A DNA stretch of 64,000 nucleotides from Poriferisodalis sp965203655 (lineage in GTDB: Bacteria; Actinomycetota; Acidimicrobiia; Acidimicrobiales; Poriferisodalaceae): NCBI RefSeq assembly GCF_965203655.1, contig NZ_CBDBDD010000009.1:186001-250000 (forward strand). The letters are read 5' to 3'. A model generated the notes under the pieces. It worked only from the letters and a program-made list of their open reading frames with translations. It was not told where the DNA came from and searched no databases. The translations under genes were made by a program, and so were the position numbers. Of this stretch, positions 33,498-42,774 are shown piece by piece (position 1 is the stretch's first letter; every line of letters starts with the position of its first letter).

Positions 33498-34484
33498 TCA
33501 GGTGAAGCGCAGCGGCTCGGCGGCGCTCCAGTCGACGGGCTGCTCGTCGAGGTTCAGCGCCAGCCGGTGCCACACCAGCTCCACCGGTGGCGGACCCACC
33601 GGGTCCGTCTCGGCGGCGGCGTTCACCATCAGCTCGTACATGGCGCCGTCGGTCTCGTCGGTAGGCCGGGCCAGCAGCGCCATGAACGCCTCGGCCATCT
33701 CGCAGGGCTCGAGCATCCGCGGCTGCCAGCGCCCGAACACACGCTCGTTGCCGGCGTACTCATTGGTCATGCCCGTGCGCACGAACGGCAGCAGCAGCGT
33801 GAAGCACGTGACCAGGTCGGCACTGCGGCCCAGGTTCACCTTGAGCACACTGGGAAGCTGCAGCACCGCCCAGTTGCTGAGCGCGTAGCCGGGCACTGCC
33901 GGTCCAGGGTCGACGGCCTGCCGGGACGACACGTACACAAACTGCGCCTGCTCGCCGGCGTACACCGCCTCGCCTGCCCACAGGTGGGTCGATGCCAGGA
34001 AGCCGTCGACTTTGGTGTCGAGCACCAAACGTGACTGCTCCAGGTTCTCGATGAACGCCTGGCGCACCCGGGCTCGCCTGAGCGAAGAAGACTCGCCCTC
34101 GACCGGGCGCAGCGTGCGGCCCAGGCTGTAGCCCGATTCGGTGAGCCCCGAGTTGCAGATCACGAGGTTCGGCGGCAGGCCGCCCATCTGGTCGATGACG
34201 TAGCTGCGGATGGCCCACAGGTCCCGCAGGTTGGTGACGTCGGCCTGCACCGGAAAGGCATGCACGCCCTCGTCGCGCAGGCGGTCCACCAGGTCGAACC
34301 CGTCCTCGTAGCTGCGATGGAAGTGGATGCCGACCGAGTCGGCGCCGTTGAGCCCGGCGCTGAGCGCCATCGCCTGGCCGATGCCGCCGTCCTTGCCGGC
34401 ACCGGTGATGAGCACCCGCTTGCCTTCTACCCCGCCGCGCAGCGCATCGAAGCGGAACCTGTCGGTAGGCGCGGTGTAAGTCAT
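33498..34484 (-). CDS. SDR-like protein of uncertain activity
   Basis: The ATG at 34484 follows GAGGAGCAACGCC. The N-terminus has a Rossmann motif variant RVLITGAGKDGGIGQAMAL, as in fabG- and fatty-acid-synthase-type SDRs. An active-site-like region reads VYVSSRQAVDPGP and then GYALSNWAVLQL, so the YxxxK lysine is Asn. Length 328 residues. The mid-region has a long charged helical insert (GESSSLRRARVRQAF). A role in sugar or polyol metabolism with glpD is only contextual. Confidence 0.65.
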   Translation of the reverse strand: MTYTAPTDRFRFDALRGGVEGKRVLITGAGKDGGIGQAMALSAGLNGADSVGIHFHRSYEDGFDLVDRLRDEGVHAFPVQADVTNLRDLWAIRSYVIDQMGGLPPNLVICNSGLTESGYSLGRTLRPVEGESSSLRRARVRQAFIENLEQSRLVLDTKVDGFLASTHLWAGEAVYAGEQAQFVYVSSRQAVDPGPAVPGYALSNWAVLQLPSVLKVNLGRSADLVTCFTLLLPFVRTGMTNEYAGNERVFGRWQPRMLEPCEMAEAFMALLARPTDETDGAMYELMVNAAAETDPVGPPPVELVWHRLALNLDEQPVDWSAAEPLRFT

Positions 34485-34668
34485 GGCGTTGCTCCTCGTC
34501 GAGCTACGGGCTGGGCTGTTGTTGTCTGCTGGAAGCTGCCGGTCGGGTGACCGTGCGGGCAACCGGAGCAGACCGCGAGTCTGCCCTACCTGAACAGGGG
34601 CGAAGTACGCACCCCGACGGCCGAAGGCATGCCGGGGCGGGCACGAGGCCAACGAAGCGGTCTGTTGC

Positions 34669-36456
34669 TCAGCGGCGGATGTCGGGTGCGCCGAGGCGGG
34701 CAGCGTCGGCGGTCTGATCGTCGGGCCTCGTCTGGCTCTCGCGCTCGGCCTCGACCCGGGCGTGGTAGTGCCACACCTCGCGCTCGATGGTGTCGGGCGA
34801 CCAGCCCAGCTCGGCACCCATCAGCTCCGCGGTGTCCTGCGCCACCTCGACGCCCCGATCCCACGCCTCCACCGAGAGCCGCGTGCGCCGTGTCAGCACG
34901 TCGTCGAGATGCAGCGCAGCCTCGCTGCGCACGGCGTGAGTGACCTCGGCGCGCAGATACGGATGGCCCTCGGCCAACGGCGCAGCCAGGTCGGGCTGCT
35001 CGGCGATCAGCTCGACCACTTCGTCGATGCGGTCGCCGTGGCGCTCGAGCAGGTGCACCGCGGCGGCCCGGCTGATGCCGGCGCCCGCTGCGATCTCGTC
35101 CTGGCGGCGGCGCCGCTCCTCGTAGCCCGCGGCGCCCACCAGCGGCGTCACGCCGGTGGCGGATCGGCGGGCTGCGGCATTCCGTCGACGGCGGGAGAGC
35201 TTGGGCGGCGTGCGGCCGTGAGCAGACGCGACTTCGGCGAGCGCCATCTCGACCGTGTCGGCCGCCATGACGCGATAGGTCGTGTACTTGCCGCCGGCCA
35301 CCGAGACCAGCCCTCGCGCCGCCCGGGTGACGGTGTGCTCACGGCTCAATTTGGCGGACTGCTCGGCATCTGACGGACTGTCGCCGGCCACCAGCGGGCG
35401 CAGGCCCGCGTAGACGCCGCAGATGTCGTCGCGGCTGATGGGGTCGGCGAGCACGCCGTTGAGCCGCTGCAGCAGCAGATCGATGTCGGCGCTGCTCGCA
35501 GCAGGGTGGGCGTAGTCGAGATCCCAGTCGCTGTCGGTGGTGCCGATGATCCACCGGTCGCCCCACGGAACCACGAACAGGACGCTGGGCGGAGTCGGCA
35601 CGATGAGCCCGCAGCCGAGGTCGATCCGGTCCCGGGGGACCAGCAGGTGGATTCCCTTGGAGGCACGAATGCGGGTCCGCAACCCGTCGGCGTCGGGCGA
35701 ATCGCGCTCAGCAAGCTGCTCGATCTGGCTCGTCCACACACCGGTGGCGTTGATCACCGCATCGGCATCCAGCCTGAACGTGCGCCCGGTCTCGCCGCAG
35801 TGCGCGATGACGCCCCGCACCGCTCCGCCGGTGACGATCAACTCCTGGACGCGGGTGGAGCTGAGGATGCGCGCCCCATGGGCAGCGGCCGTGCGGGCGA
35901 TCGCGACCACAAGGCGAGCGTCGTCGGTCTGGCCGTCCCAGTAGGCGATGCCGCCACGCACCACGCCTGGATCGAGGCCCGGTGCCAAGTTCTGCGTGCC
36001 GGCGGCGCCGAGGTGCCGGTGCGAGCCGATGCTATGGGGGCCCATCCCGGCCATCAGGCTGTACAGCAGGATGCCGGCGCCGGTGCGCAGCCGTTCTCGC
36101 CAGCCCCGCCGGATGGGGTAGAGGAACTGCACCGGTCGCACCAGGTGAGGGGCCAGCCGGCCCAGCAGCAGCCGACGCTCGTTGAGCGACTCGGACACCA
36201 GGCCGAACTCGAGGCGCTGCAGGTAGCGCAGCCCGCCATGGATCAGCTTGGACGAGCGGCTCGATGTGCCCGACGCCAGGTCACGCTGTTCGAGCAGGGC
36301 CACGCTGCGGCCCCGCAGCGCCAGGTCCAGCGCGCAGCCCGCGCCGGTGACGCCGCCGCCGATGACGACGACGTCAACATGGCCGCCGCTGATCTCGTCG
36401 AGCCAGGCGGCGCGCTGGGACGGCCCGAGCCGGCCGTCACCGGCAGTGTCGTTCAC
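34669..36456 (-). CDS. glpD: Glycerol-3-phosphate dehydrogenase, FAD-dependent
   Basis: The dinucleotide motif VVVIGGGVTGAGCALDLALRG is near residue 29, followed by LLEQRDLASGTSSRSSKLIHGGLRYL, the GlpD signature. PVQFLYPIRRG and WGDRWIIGTTDSDWD follow, and the C-terminal cap helix region EVTHAVRSEAALHLDDVLTRRTRL. Length 595 residues matches the family. The enzyme oxidises sn-glycerol 3-phosphate to DHAP at the membrane and feeds electrons to quinone. It lies three bases downstream of the class II aldolase gene. Confidence 0.93.
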   Translation of the reverse strand: MNDTAGDGRLGPSQRAAWLDEISGGHVDVVVIGGGVTGAGCALDLALRGRSVALLEQRDLASGTSSRSSKLIHGGLRYLQRLEFGLVSESLNERRLLLGRLAPHLVRPVQFLYPIRRGWRERLRTGAGILLYSLMAGMGPHSIGSHRHLGAAGTQNLAPGLDPGVVRGGIAYWDGQTDDARLVVAIARTAAAHGARILSSTRVQELIVTGGAVRGVIAHCGETGRTFRLDADAVINATGVWTSQIEQLAERDSPDADGLRTRIRASKGIHLLVPRDRIDLGCGLIVPTPPSVLFVVPWGDRWIIGTTDSDWDLDYAHPAASSADIDLLLQRLNGVLADPISRDDICGVYAGLRPLVAGDSPSDAEQSAKLSREHTVTRAARGLVSVAGGKYTTYRVMAADTVEMALAEVASAHGRTPPKLSRRRRNAAARRSATGVTPLVGAAGYEERRRRQDEIAAGAGISRAAAVHLLERHGDRIDEVVELIAEQPDLAAPLAEGHPYLRAEVTHAVRSEAALHLDDVLTRRTRLSVEAWDRGVEVAQDTAELMGAELGWSPDTIEREVWHYHARVEAERESQTRPDDQTADAARLGAPDIRR

Positions 36457-36459
36457 TGC

Positions 36460-37221
36460 TCAGGTGAACTCGTGCGGCAGGTGGCGGCGGGCTGCCCAGC
36501 CGAACAGGATCCAGCCGAAGTCGCCCTCAGTGAGATTGCGCTGCGCTCTGCGCGCGTCCTCGGCGGAGATCGGGATGCCGCGGGTGGCCTTCATCTGCAC
36601 CTCAGCCACGCGTTCGGCAAGCACGAACCAGCCCACCGCGTCGGCCGGGCTCGTCCCCACCGTGAGCAGCCCGTGGTTGGCCAGGATGACCGCGCGGCAG
36701 TCGCCGAGGGCAGCGGCGATGCGCTTGCCGCCATCCGTGGAAAGGACCTGCACTTCCCCGTCGTCGAAGAGTGCATGGTCTTCGAAGAAGCAGGTCGCCT
36801 CCTGGTTGATCGGTTCGATCATCCGCCGTTCAGCCGAGAACGGCGTGCCCCACTGGGTGTGTGTATGCGCGGCGGCGCCGATGTTTGGCCGGGCCTCGTG
36901 GATGGGGTGATGTATGTGGTAGGCGGCGTTGTTGATGGTGGCCGGCCTGCCGTGCTGGTCGGCGGCGGTGCCGTCGGGCGCCACGAGCACGAGGTCGTCG
37001 ACCGTTGCTCGTTCGAACGGCACGCCGTACGGCAGCAGCCACATGTGGTCCGGCTGCAGCGGGTCGCGGCAGGTGATGTGGCCGTCGCCCAGCTCGCCCC
37101 AGCGGAGCGCTCCGAACAGGCGGTACGCCTGTGCCAGGTCGGCGAGCAGTCGGGAGCGCTCGGCGTGCGGGTCGGCCTCGAACGGTTCGGCGGTCTCCGT
37201 GGCAGGGTCGCAAGCACTCAC
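36460..37221 (-). CDS. Class II aldolase/adducin family protein
   Basis: The zinc-site pattern is visible: AAAHTHTQWGTPFS gives two His ligands and ANHGLLTVG gives the third region. Upstream DGHITCRDP is the substrate-binding loop. Length 253 residues. Family members include L-fuculose-phosphate and ribulose-phosphate aldolases and decarboxylase-like proteins; the substrate is not identified. Translational coupling with glpD (three-base gap) suggests that its product may enter triose-phosphate metabolism. Confidence 0.8.
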   Translation of the reverse strand: MSACDPATETAEPFEADPHAERSRLLADLAQAYRLFGALRWGELGDGHITCRDPLQPDHMWLLPYGVPFERATVDDLVLVAPDGTAADQHGRPATINNAAYHIHHPIHEARPNIGAAAHTHTQWGTPFSAERRMIEPINQEATCFFEDHALFDDGEVQVLSTDGGKRIAAALGDCRAVILANHGLLTVGTSPADAVGWFVLAERVAEVQMKATRGIPISAEDARRAQRNLTEGDFGWILFGWAARRHLPHEFT

Positions 37222-37255
37222 TGCGCGAAGTCTGCCACGCCCTCTGTCGAGTTAT

Positions 37256-37275
37256 GTCCGTAACCGCTTGCGGAC
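37256..37275. promoter_or_regulatory. LacI-type palindromic operator before the sugar ABC ATPase
   Basis: The 20-base site starts GTCCGTAACC and ends GCTTGCGGAC; arms GTCCG/CGGAC are perfect and the centre CCGCTTGCG-like matches LacI family boxes. It lies 44 bases upstream of the ATPase ATG. It shares the CGCTTGC core with the site at 46013. Confidence 0.55.
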
Positions 37276-37318
37276 TAGTCTCGGCCAAGCACGCATGTGC
37301 GCCTGAGATGGGGGTCAC

Positions 37319-38488
<1,170 letters not shown>

Positions 38489-38508
38489 GTCGCTCGTGTG
38501 CTGCGGGC

Positions 38509-39615
38509 TCAGGGGTTCCAGAGCTTGCGGTGCGGCATGGTCTGCAGCACCAGCCGGCCGAACAGGTCGCACTCGGCAAGGTGCGGGTAACCGGAGAGGA
38601 TGAAGGCGTCTATGCCTGCTTCTTGGTAGGCGCCGAGCTTGGAGGAGACCTCTTCGGGGCTGCCGACTATTGCTGCGCCGGCTCCGCTTCTGGCTCTGCC
38701 GATGCCGGTCCAGAGGCCTTCTTCGGCGAAGCCGTCGTCGTCGGCGCTGTCGCGTAGCTGGGCTTGGCGTTGTACGCCTACTGAGGCCGAGTCGAGTGCT
38801 CGGGCCCGGATTGTGGCCCCGGTGTCGTCGTCGAGCTGGCTGACCAGCCGGCGGGTGGCGTCCATGGCTTCTGCGGTTGTGGGGCGCACGATCATGTGCG
38901 CTCGCAGGCCGAACTTGAGTTCGCGACCTGCTGCTGTGGCCCGGTCTCGCATTTCGGTGACGGTTTCGGCGACGCCTGCGATCGTGTCAGGCCAAGTGAG
39001 GAACACGTCGGCTGCGAGGGCGGCGGTGTGCTTGGCGTCGTCGGAGAAGCCGCCGAAGTAGAAGGGCGGGCATCGGCCGCTGACGGTGCCGACGCGGGGC
39101 GGATCGAGCTGCACCGAGACGAACTCGCCGTCGAAGTCGACCGGTTGGCCGTTGAGCAGGGTGCGCAGCACCTCCATGTGCTCGCGGGTGCGCTGGTAGC
39201 GGGGGGCCGACGGCAGCGGTGCGCCGGGCAGGTCGCTGGAGATGATGTTGATGGTGAGCCGCCCGCCCGCCATCTGGTCGACCGTGGCGAGCTGGCGTGC
39301 TAACTGCGGCGGCCAGAGCTCGCCCATGCGCACCGCCAGCAGCAGGTTGATGCGACTGGTGCGCGTGGCGATGCCGGCGGCGAACGCCGTGGCGTCGATG
39401 CCCAGCGAGTAGCCCGAGGGCAGCAGCACGTTGTCGAAGCCGTTTCGCTCTGCTGTGGTGACGATGTCGGCGCAGTGCTCCCAGGTGCTGGCCAGTGTCG
39501 GGTCTGGCACGCCCAGGAACTCGTAGTCGTCGTCGCACAGCGCCGAGAACCACGCAATCTCCGGCGGGGCTGTGTTCATTGGCCGCGGCTCCGCAAGCTG
39601 CGCCGCGGTGTTCAT
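38509..39615 (-). CDS. LLM-class flavin-dependent monooxygenase
   Basis: The ATG at 39615 overlaps the stop of the Gfo/Idh gene (ATGA). The TIM-barrel landmarks are PTLASTWEHCADIVTTAERNGFDNVLLPSG, LLAVRMGELWPPQLARQLATVDQMAGGRLTINIIS and PPFYFGGFSDDAKHTAALAADVFLTWPD, close to alkanesulfonate monooxygenase SsuD. Length 368 residues. It uses FMNH2 from a reductase encoded elsewhere. As the last gene of a sugar operon, its substrate may be a sulfonated or modified sugar; that is inference. Confidence 0.8.
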   Translation of the reverse strand: MNTAAQLAEPRPMNTAPPEIAWFSALCDDDYEFLGVPDPTLASTWEHCADIVTTAERNGFDNVLLPSGYSLGIDATAFAAGIATRTSRINLLLAVRMGELWPPQLARQLATVDQMAGGRLTINIISSDLPGAPLPSAPRYQRTREHMEVLRTLLNGQPVDFDGEFVSVQLDPPRVGTVSGRCPPFYFGGFSDDAKHTAALAADVFLTWPDTIAGVAETVTEMRDRATAAGRELKFGLRAHMIVRPTTAEAMDATRRLVSQLDDDTGATIRARALDSASVGVQRQAQLRDSADDDGFAEEGLWTGIGRARSGAGAAIVGSPEEVSSKLGAYQEAGIDAFILSGYPHLAECDLFGRLVLQTMPHRKLWNP

Positions 39616-40754
39616 TGGCCCAGCCCGGCGAGTTCGGCAGGGGTGAGCAGCTCGCTCATCTGCACTGGTCGGCCCTCGTCTATCGAGAAATGCGCGGCCC
39701 GGCCGATGGCCACCGACCACAGCCCATCGGCCAGCGTGCACTCCGCCGGGCTCGACGTGAGCACGGCGTCGCGAAAGCGCTCCAGCTCGATGTACGACGA
39801 GCCATGGTGATGGCCGACGACCGGTGCGGTGCTGGCGATCTGCCGCTCGGTGACGTTGCCGATCCAGTCACGCCCACGCACTCCCACCCGCAGCACATCG
39901 TCGGGGATCAGCGCTTCGAGCTTGCCGTCGTCGCCCACCACCGACAGCTCCTCCTGGTTGCGGGTCGCGTCAGCGAACATGCACAGATCCAGCAGCGCCC
40001 GAGCGCCCGAGGCGAAATCCACAAGCACGAAGGCGTTGTCCAAGATGTCGGGCGTCTCGCCGCAGTAGGTCTCGTCGAGATGATTCAGATCCTGCGCCCC
40101 CGAGGCCATGACACGCACGGGCTCGCTTCGGGCGATGAGGCGCATGAGGTCGAAGAAGTGGCAGCACTTCTCGACCATGGTCCCGCCCGTGTTGCAGTTG
40201 AACCGGTTCCAGTCGCGCACCTTCGGCTGGAAGGGGAAGCGGTGCTCGCGCATGGCGATCATCCGGACAGCGCCGATCGTCCCGGCGTGAGCCTGTTCGA
40301 TCAGCGCAGCCACCGGCGCCATGTAGCGGTACTCGAGGCCAACCCACACCAGCGGCGCATCGCGGCCGAGCGCCTCGACGCCACTGATGATGCGGCGGCA
40401 GTCGTCCAGCGTCGTGGCCAGCGGCTTCTCGACGAGCTGCGGCAGCCCGGCAGATGCCACGTCCAAGACGATGTCGGTATGGAGATGGTTGGGCGTCGCG
40501 ACGACGACCGCATCGCACAGCCCCGCGTCGAGCAGCTCGTGGTGGCTGCCGAACTCCGGCACCGGGTCGAGCCCGCTGGAGGCCAGCTCGTGCTGGGCCG
40601 TCTTCAGCGATGGCTCCCAGTTGTCGCAGACGGCGGTCAGCTCGGCGCCGTCGAGCGCAATCACATTAGCGATGTGCTCGATGCCCATCATCCCGGTGCC
40701 GATGACGCCGACGCGCATCGGCCGGTCACCGGGGGAGATGCTCCCGCTGCTCAC
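39612..40754 (-). CDS. Gfo/Idh/MocA-family oxidoreductase
   Basis: The Rossmann motif is MRVGVIGTGMMGIEHIANV after a short N-terminal extension; the GTG at 40754 overlaps the stop of the preceding gene (GTGA). The next motifs are the family EKP (LVEKPLAT) at about residue 103 and MREHRFPFQPKVRDWNRF, then NTGGTMVEKCCHFFD with the catalytic-region His. Length 380 residues. It probably oxidises a sugar or cyclitol imported by the upstream ABC genes. Confidence 0.85.
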   Translation of the reverse strand: MSSGSISPGDRPMRVGVIGTGMMGIEHIANVIALDGAELTAVCDNWEPSLKTAQHELASSGLDPVPEFGSHHELLDAGLCDAVVVATPNHLHTDIVLDVASAGLPQLVEKPLATTLDDCRRIISGVEALGRDAPLVWVGLEYRYMAPVAALIEQAHAGTIGAVRMIAMREHRFPFQPKVRDWNRFNCNTGGTMVEKCCHFFDLMRLIARSEPVRVMASGAQDLNHLDETYCGETPDILDNAFVLVDFASGARALLDLCMFADATRNQEELSVVGDDGKLEALIPDDVLRVGVRGRDWIGNVTERQIASTAPVVGHHHGSSYIELERFRDAVLTSSPAECTLADGLWSVAIGRAAHFSIDEGRPVQMSELLTPAELAGLGQ

Positions 40755-40995
40755 GGCAGGGGTTGCCCTTCGGAAGCCTCGATGATGTCGTACACGTCGT
40801 TGCGGTCGAGGTGCACGCCGAGAGCCGCTTGGAGCGATTCGAGGCGCTCAGGTTGCTGCGTGCCGACGATGGCCACTGGCGCGGTCGGGTGGGCCAGCAC
40901 GAACGCCACGCACACCGCTGCCCGGCCGACGCCCTCCCGATCGGCCAAGCGGTTCAGCGTGGCCAGCAGCCCCGGCCGAACGCCGCTGTCATCGT

Positions 40996-41029
40996 CTGCC
41001 TGTGCCATGAGTCTGCCTGTGCCATGAGT
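40996..41029. repeat. 17-bp perfect tandem duplication causing a frameshift
   Basis: CTGCCTGTGCCATGAGT is present twice in a row (40996-41012 and 41013-41029). The unit length is not a multiple of three, so its copy number decides the reading frame of the aldo/keto reductase gene. Confidence 0.85.
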
Positions 41030-41119
41030 CGCCCGCCTGCCAGCGGGCCCTGTGCCATGAGTCGCCCGCCTGCCAGCGGGCCCTGTGCCATGAGTCGCCC
41101 GCCTGCCAGCGGGCTCCAT
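41021..41119. repeat. 33-bp tandem repeat, three copies (last one diverging at its end)
   Basis: The unit begins GCCATGAGTCGCCCGCCTGC and occurs at 41021, 41054 and 41087. It encodes PLAGGRLMAQG on the minus strand, the loop after the conserved WSPLAGGRL segment of aldo/keto reductases. The length of 33 keeps the frame. Confidence 0.9.
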
Positions 41120-41763
41120 GCCAGCGGCACCATGCCGATCTCGGCGCACAGGTCGAGGGTGCCGTCGCGCAGCGGGTCCAGGCACGCGGCCGAGTACTCG
41201 GGCTGGGTGCTGACCAGCGGTGCGTCGAGATGGGCGGCCAGTGCCCGGGTCTGGGACGGCGTGTAGTTGGACACGCCGACGGCAACCACCAGGTCGTCGG
41301 CCACCAGCGTGTCGAGGGTGTCGGCCAGCTCGGCCGGATGGGTGAGCATGTCGGGCCGGTGCACCTGGTACAGATCGATGTGATCGGTGCCCAGCCGGCG
41401 CAGGGAGGCCTCGCACGCCGAGCGCAGTGCCGCAGCACTCGAGTCGTACGGCACCGGCGGCACGATGCCCCCCTTGGTGGCCAGCACCATGCGCTCGCGC
41501 AAATCGGGACGAGCCTCCAGCACCGCGCCCAAGTTCTCCTCGCAGGCCCCGAAGCCGGTTCCGCCCCAGTCGAGCCCGTATACGTCGGCGATGTCGACCA
41601 GGTTCATGCCCAGATCCAGGCCGGCCTCGACCAGCGCTGCATTGGCCCCCGCGTCCGTGCCGGTGAAGCGCCACAGGCCCAGCGCCAGCGGTCCCACCTG
41701 GGCCTCGCGGCCCAGTGGCCGCGGCTCGCTCCGCACCAGATTCGATGTTGTTACCACGGCGAC

Positions 41764-42774
41764 TCAGGATTTCACAGAACCCGCCAGCAGGCCGCGCACG
41801 AAGAACCGCTGCAAGAAGAAGAACACCAGCATCGGCACGCCTGCCTGCACGAACGCTCCCGCCGACAGCAGGTGCTCTCGCAGGCCGAACTCGCCGGCCA
41901 TCGAGGCGATCTTGATGGTGGCGGGGTAGTTCTCGCCCGCAGCGCCGAGCATGGTCAGAGCGATCAGGTAGTCGTTCCACGTCCACAGGAACTGGAAGAT
42001 CGCAAAGGCTGCCAGCGCGGGCACCGACAGCGGCACCACGATGCGCCAGAAGATGGTGAAGTGGTCGGCACCGTCGATGCGGGCCGCCTCGAACAGCTCA
42101 CCCGGCAGTGTCGAGATGTAGTTGTGCAGCAGGAAGATGGCGAACGGCAGAGCAAACGCCGTGTGGGTCAGCCAGACGGCCGTCGCAGTACCGGCCAGGC
42201 TGAAGTCGGGGAACAGCGTGATCACGATCTCGGTTCCGGGCAGTGTCCAGTGGGCACCGCCGGAGAACATCTGCAGCAGCGGCAGCAACGCCACCTGGTT
42301 GGGCAGGGCCAGCAGCGAGACGGTGCCGATGAACAGCCACTCGCGACCCCGGAAGGGGATCCACGCGAACGCGTAGGCCGCCAGGGCGGCGATGGCGATC
42401 GGGATGACGGTGGCCGGGATGGCGATGGCGAATGAGTTGAGCAGCGCCTGCCACAGCCCGCCTGTCTGCTGGCCCGACGACAGCACGTCGCTGTAGTTCT
42501 CGAGCGTCCAGTTGCCTTCGGTGAACGAAGTCCACCAGCCCGAAGCTCTCTGGTCGTCACGGTGGCGGAACGAGTTGAGGAACAGACTGCCAGTAGGCAC
42601 GCTCCACACGATCACCATCAGCCACAGCACCCAGGTGGGTATCGAGCGCAAGAAGCGGTACACCGCCCGCCCGACGCGGTCGGGGCCCCGGCGTCCGCGC
42701 TGCGCCGAGCCGCCAGCCGGCGGCCCAGCGGCCTCGGCCCGGTCGGCCACGCTTCCCGCCGCTGCGCTACTCAC
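41764..42774 (-). CDS. Sugar ABC transporter permease (MalG-like)
   Basis: About six membrane helices are predicted in 336 residues. The EAA loop is LPGELFEAARIDGADHFTIFWRIVVPLSVPALAAF, typical of MalG/AraQ/AglG-type inner-membrane permeases. The N-terminus is Ala/Gly/Arg-rich and cytoplasmic. It overlaps the MalF-like gene by eight bases and is followed after six bases by the aldo/keto reductase. Confidence 0.88.
   Translation of the reverse strand: MSSAAAGSVADRAEAAGPPAGGSAQRGRRGPDRVGRAVYRFLRSIPTWVLWLMVIVWSVPTGSLFLNSFRHRDDQRASGWWTSFTEGNWTLENYSDVLSSGQQTGGLWQALLNSFAIAIPATVIPIAIAALAAYAFAWIPFRGREWLFIGTVSLLALPNQVALLPLLQMFSGGAHWTLPGTEIVITLFPDFSLAGTATAVWLTHTAFALPFAIFLLHNYISTLPGELFEAARIDGADHFTIFWRIVVPLSVPALAAFAIFQFLWTWNDYLIALTMLGAAGENYPATIKIASMAGEFGLREHLLSAGAFVQAGVPMLVFFFLQRFFVRGLLAGSVKS

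Larger units (their letters stand above)
40751..41757 (-). pseudogene. Aldo/keto reductase, frameshifted by a tandem duplication
   Basis: From the GTG at 41757 the protein reads as an AKR: VGPLALGLWRFTG, LVDIADVYGLDWGG, DHIDLYQVHRPD and SNYTPSQTRAL. It then has three copies of PLAGGRLMAQG and breaks at a 17-base tandem duplication (40996-41029) that shifts frame. The C-terminal third (ATLNRLADREGVGRAAVCVAFVL to the stop at 40751) continues in another frame. Removing 17 bases restores 329 codons, a normal AKR size. It could be a true phase-variable gene, a pseudogene or an assembly error. Confidence 0.75.

Noticed and set aside
34485..34668. Possible riboswitch in the leader of the SDR-like gene
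   Set aside because: A small GCAGAC/GTCTGC hairpin exists, but no conserved riboswitch core was recognised.
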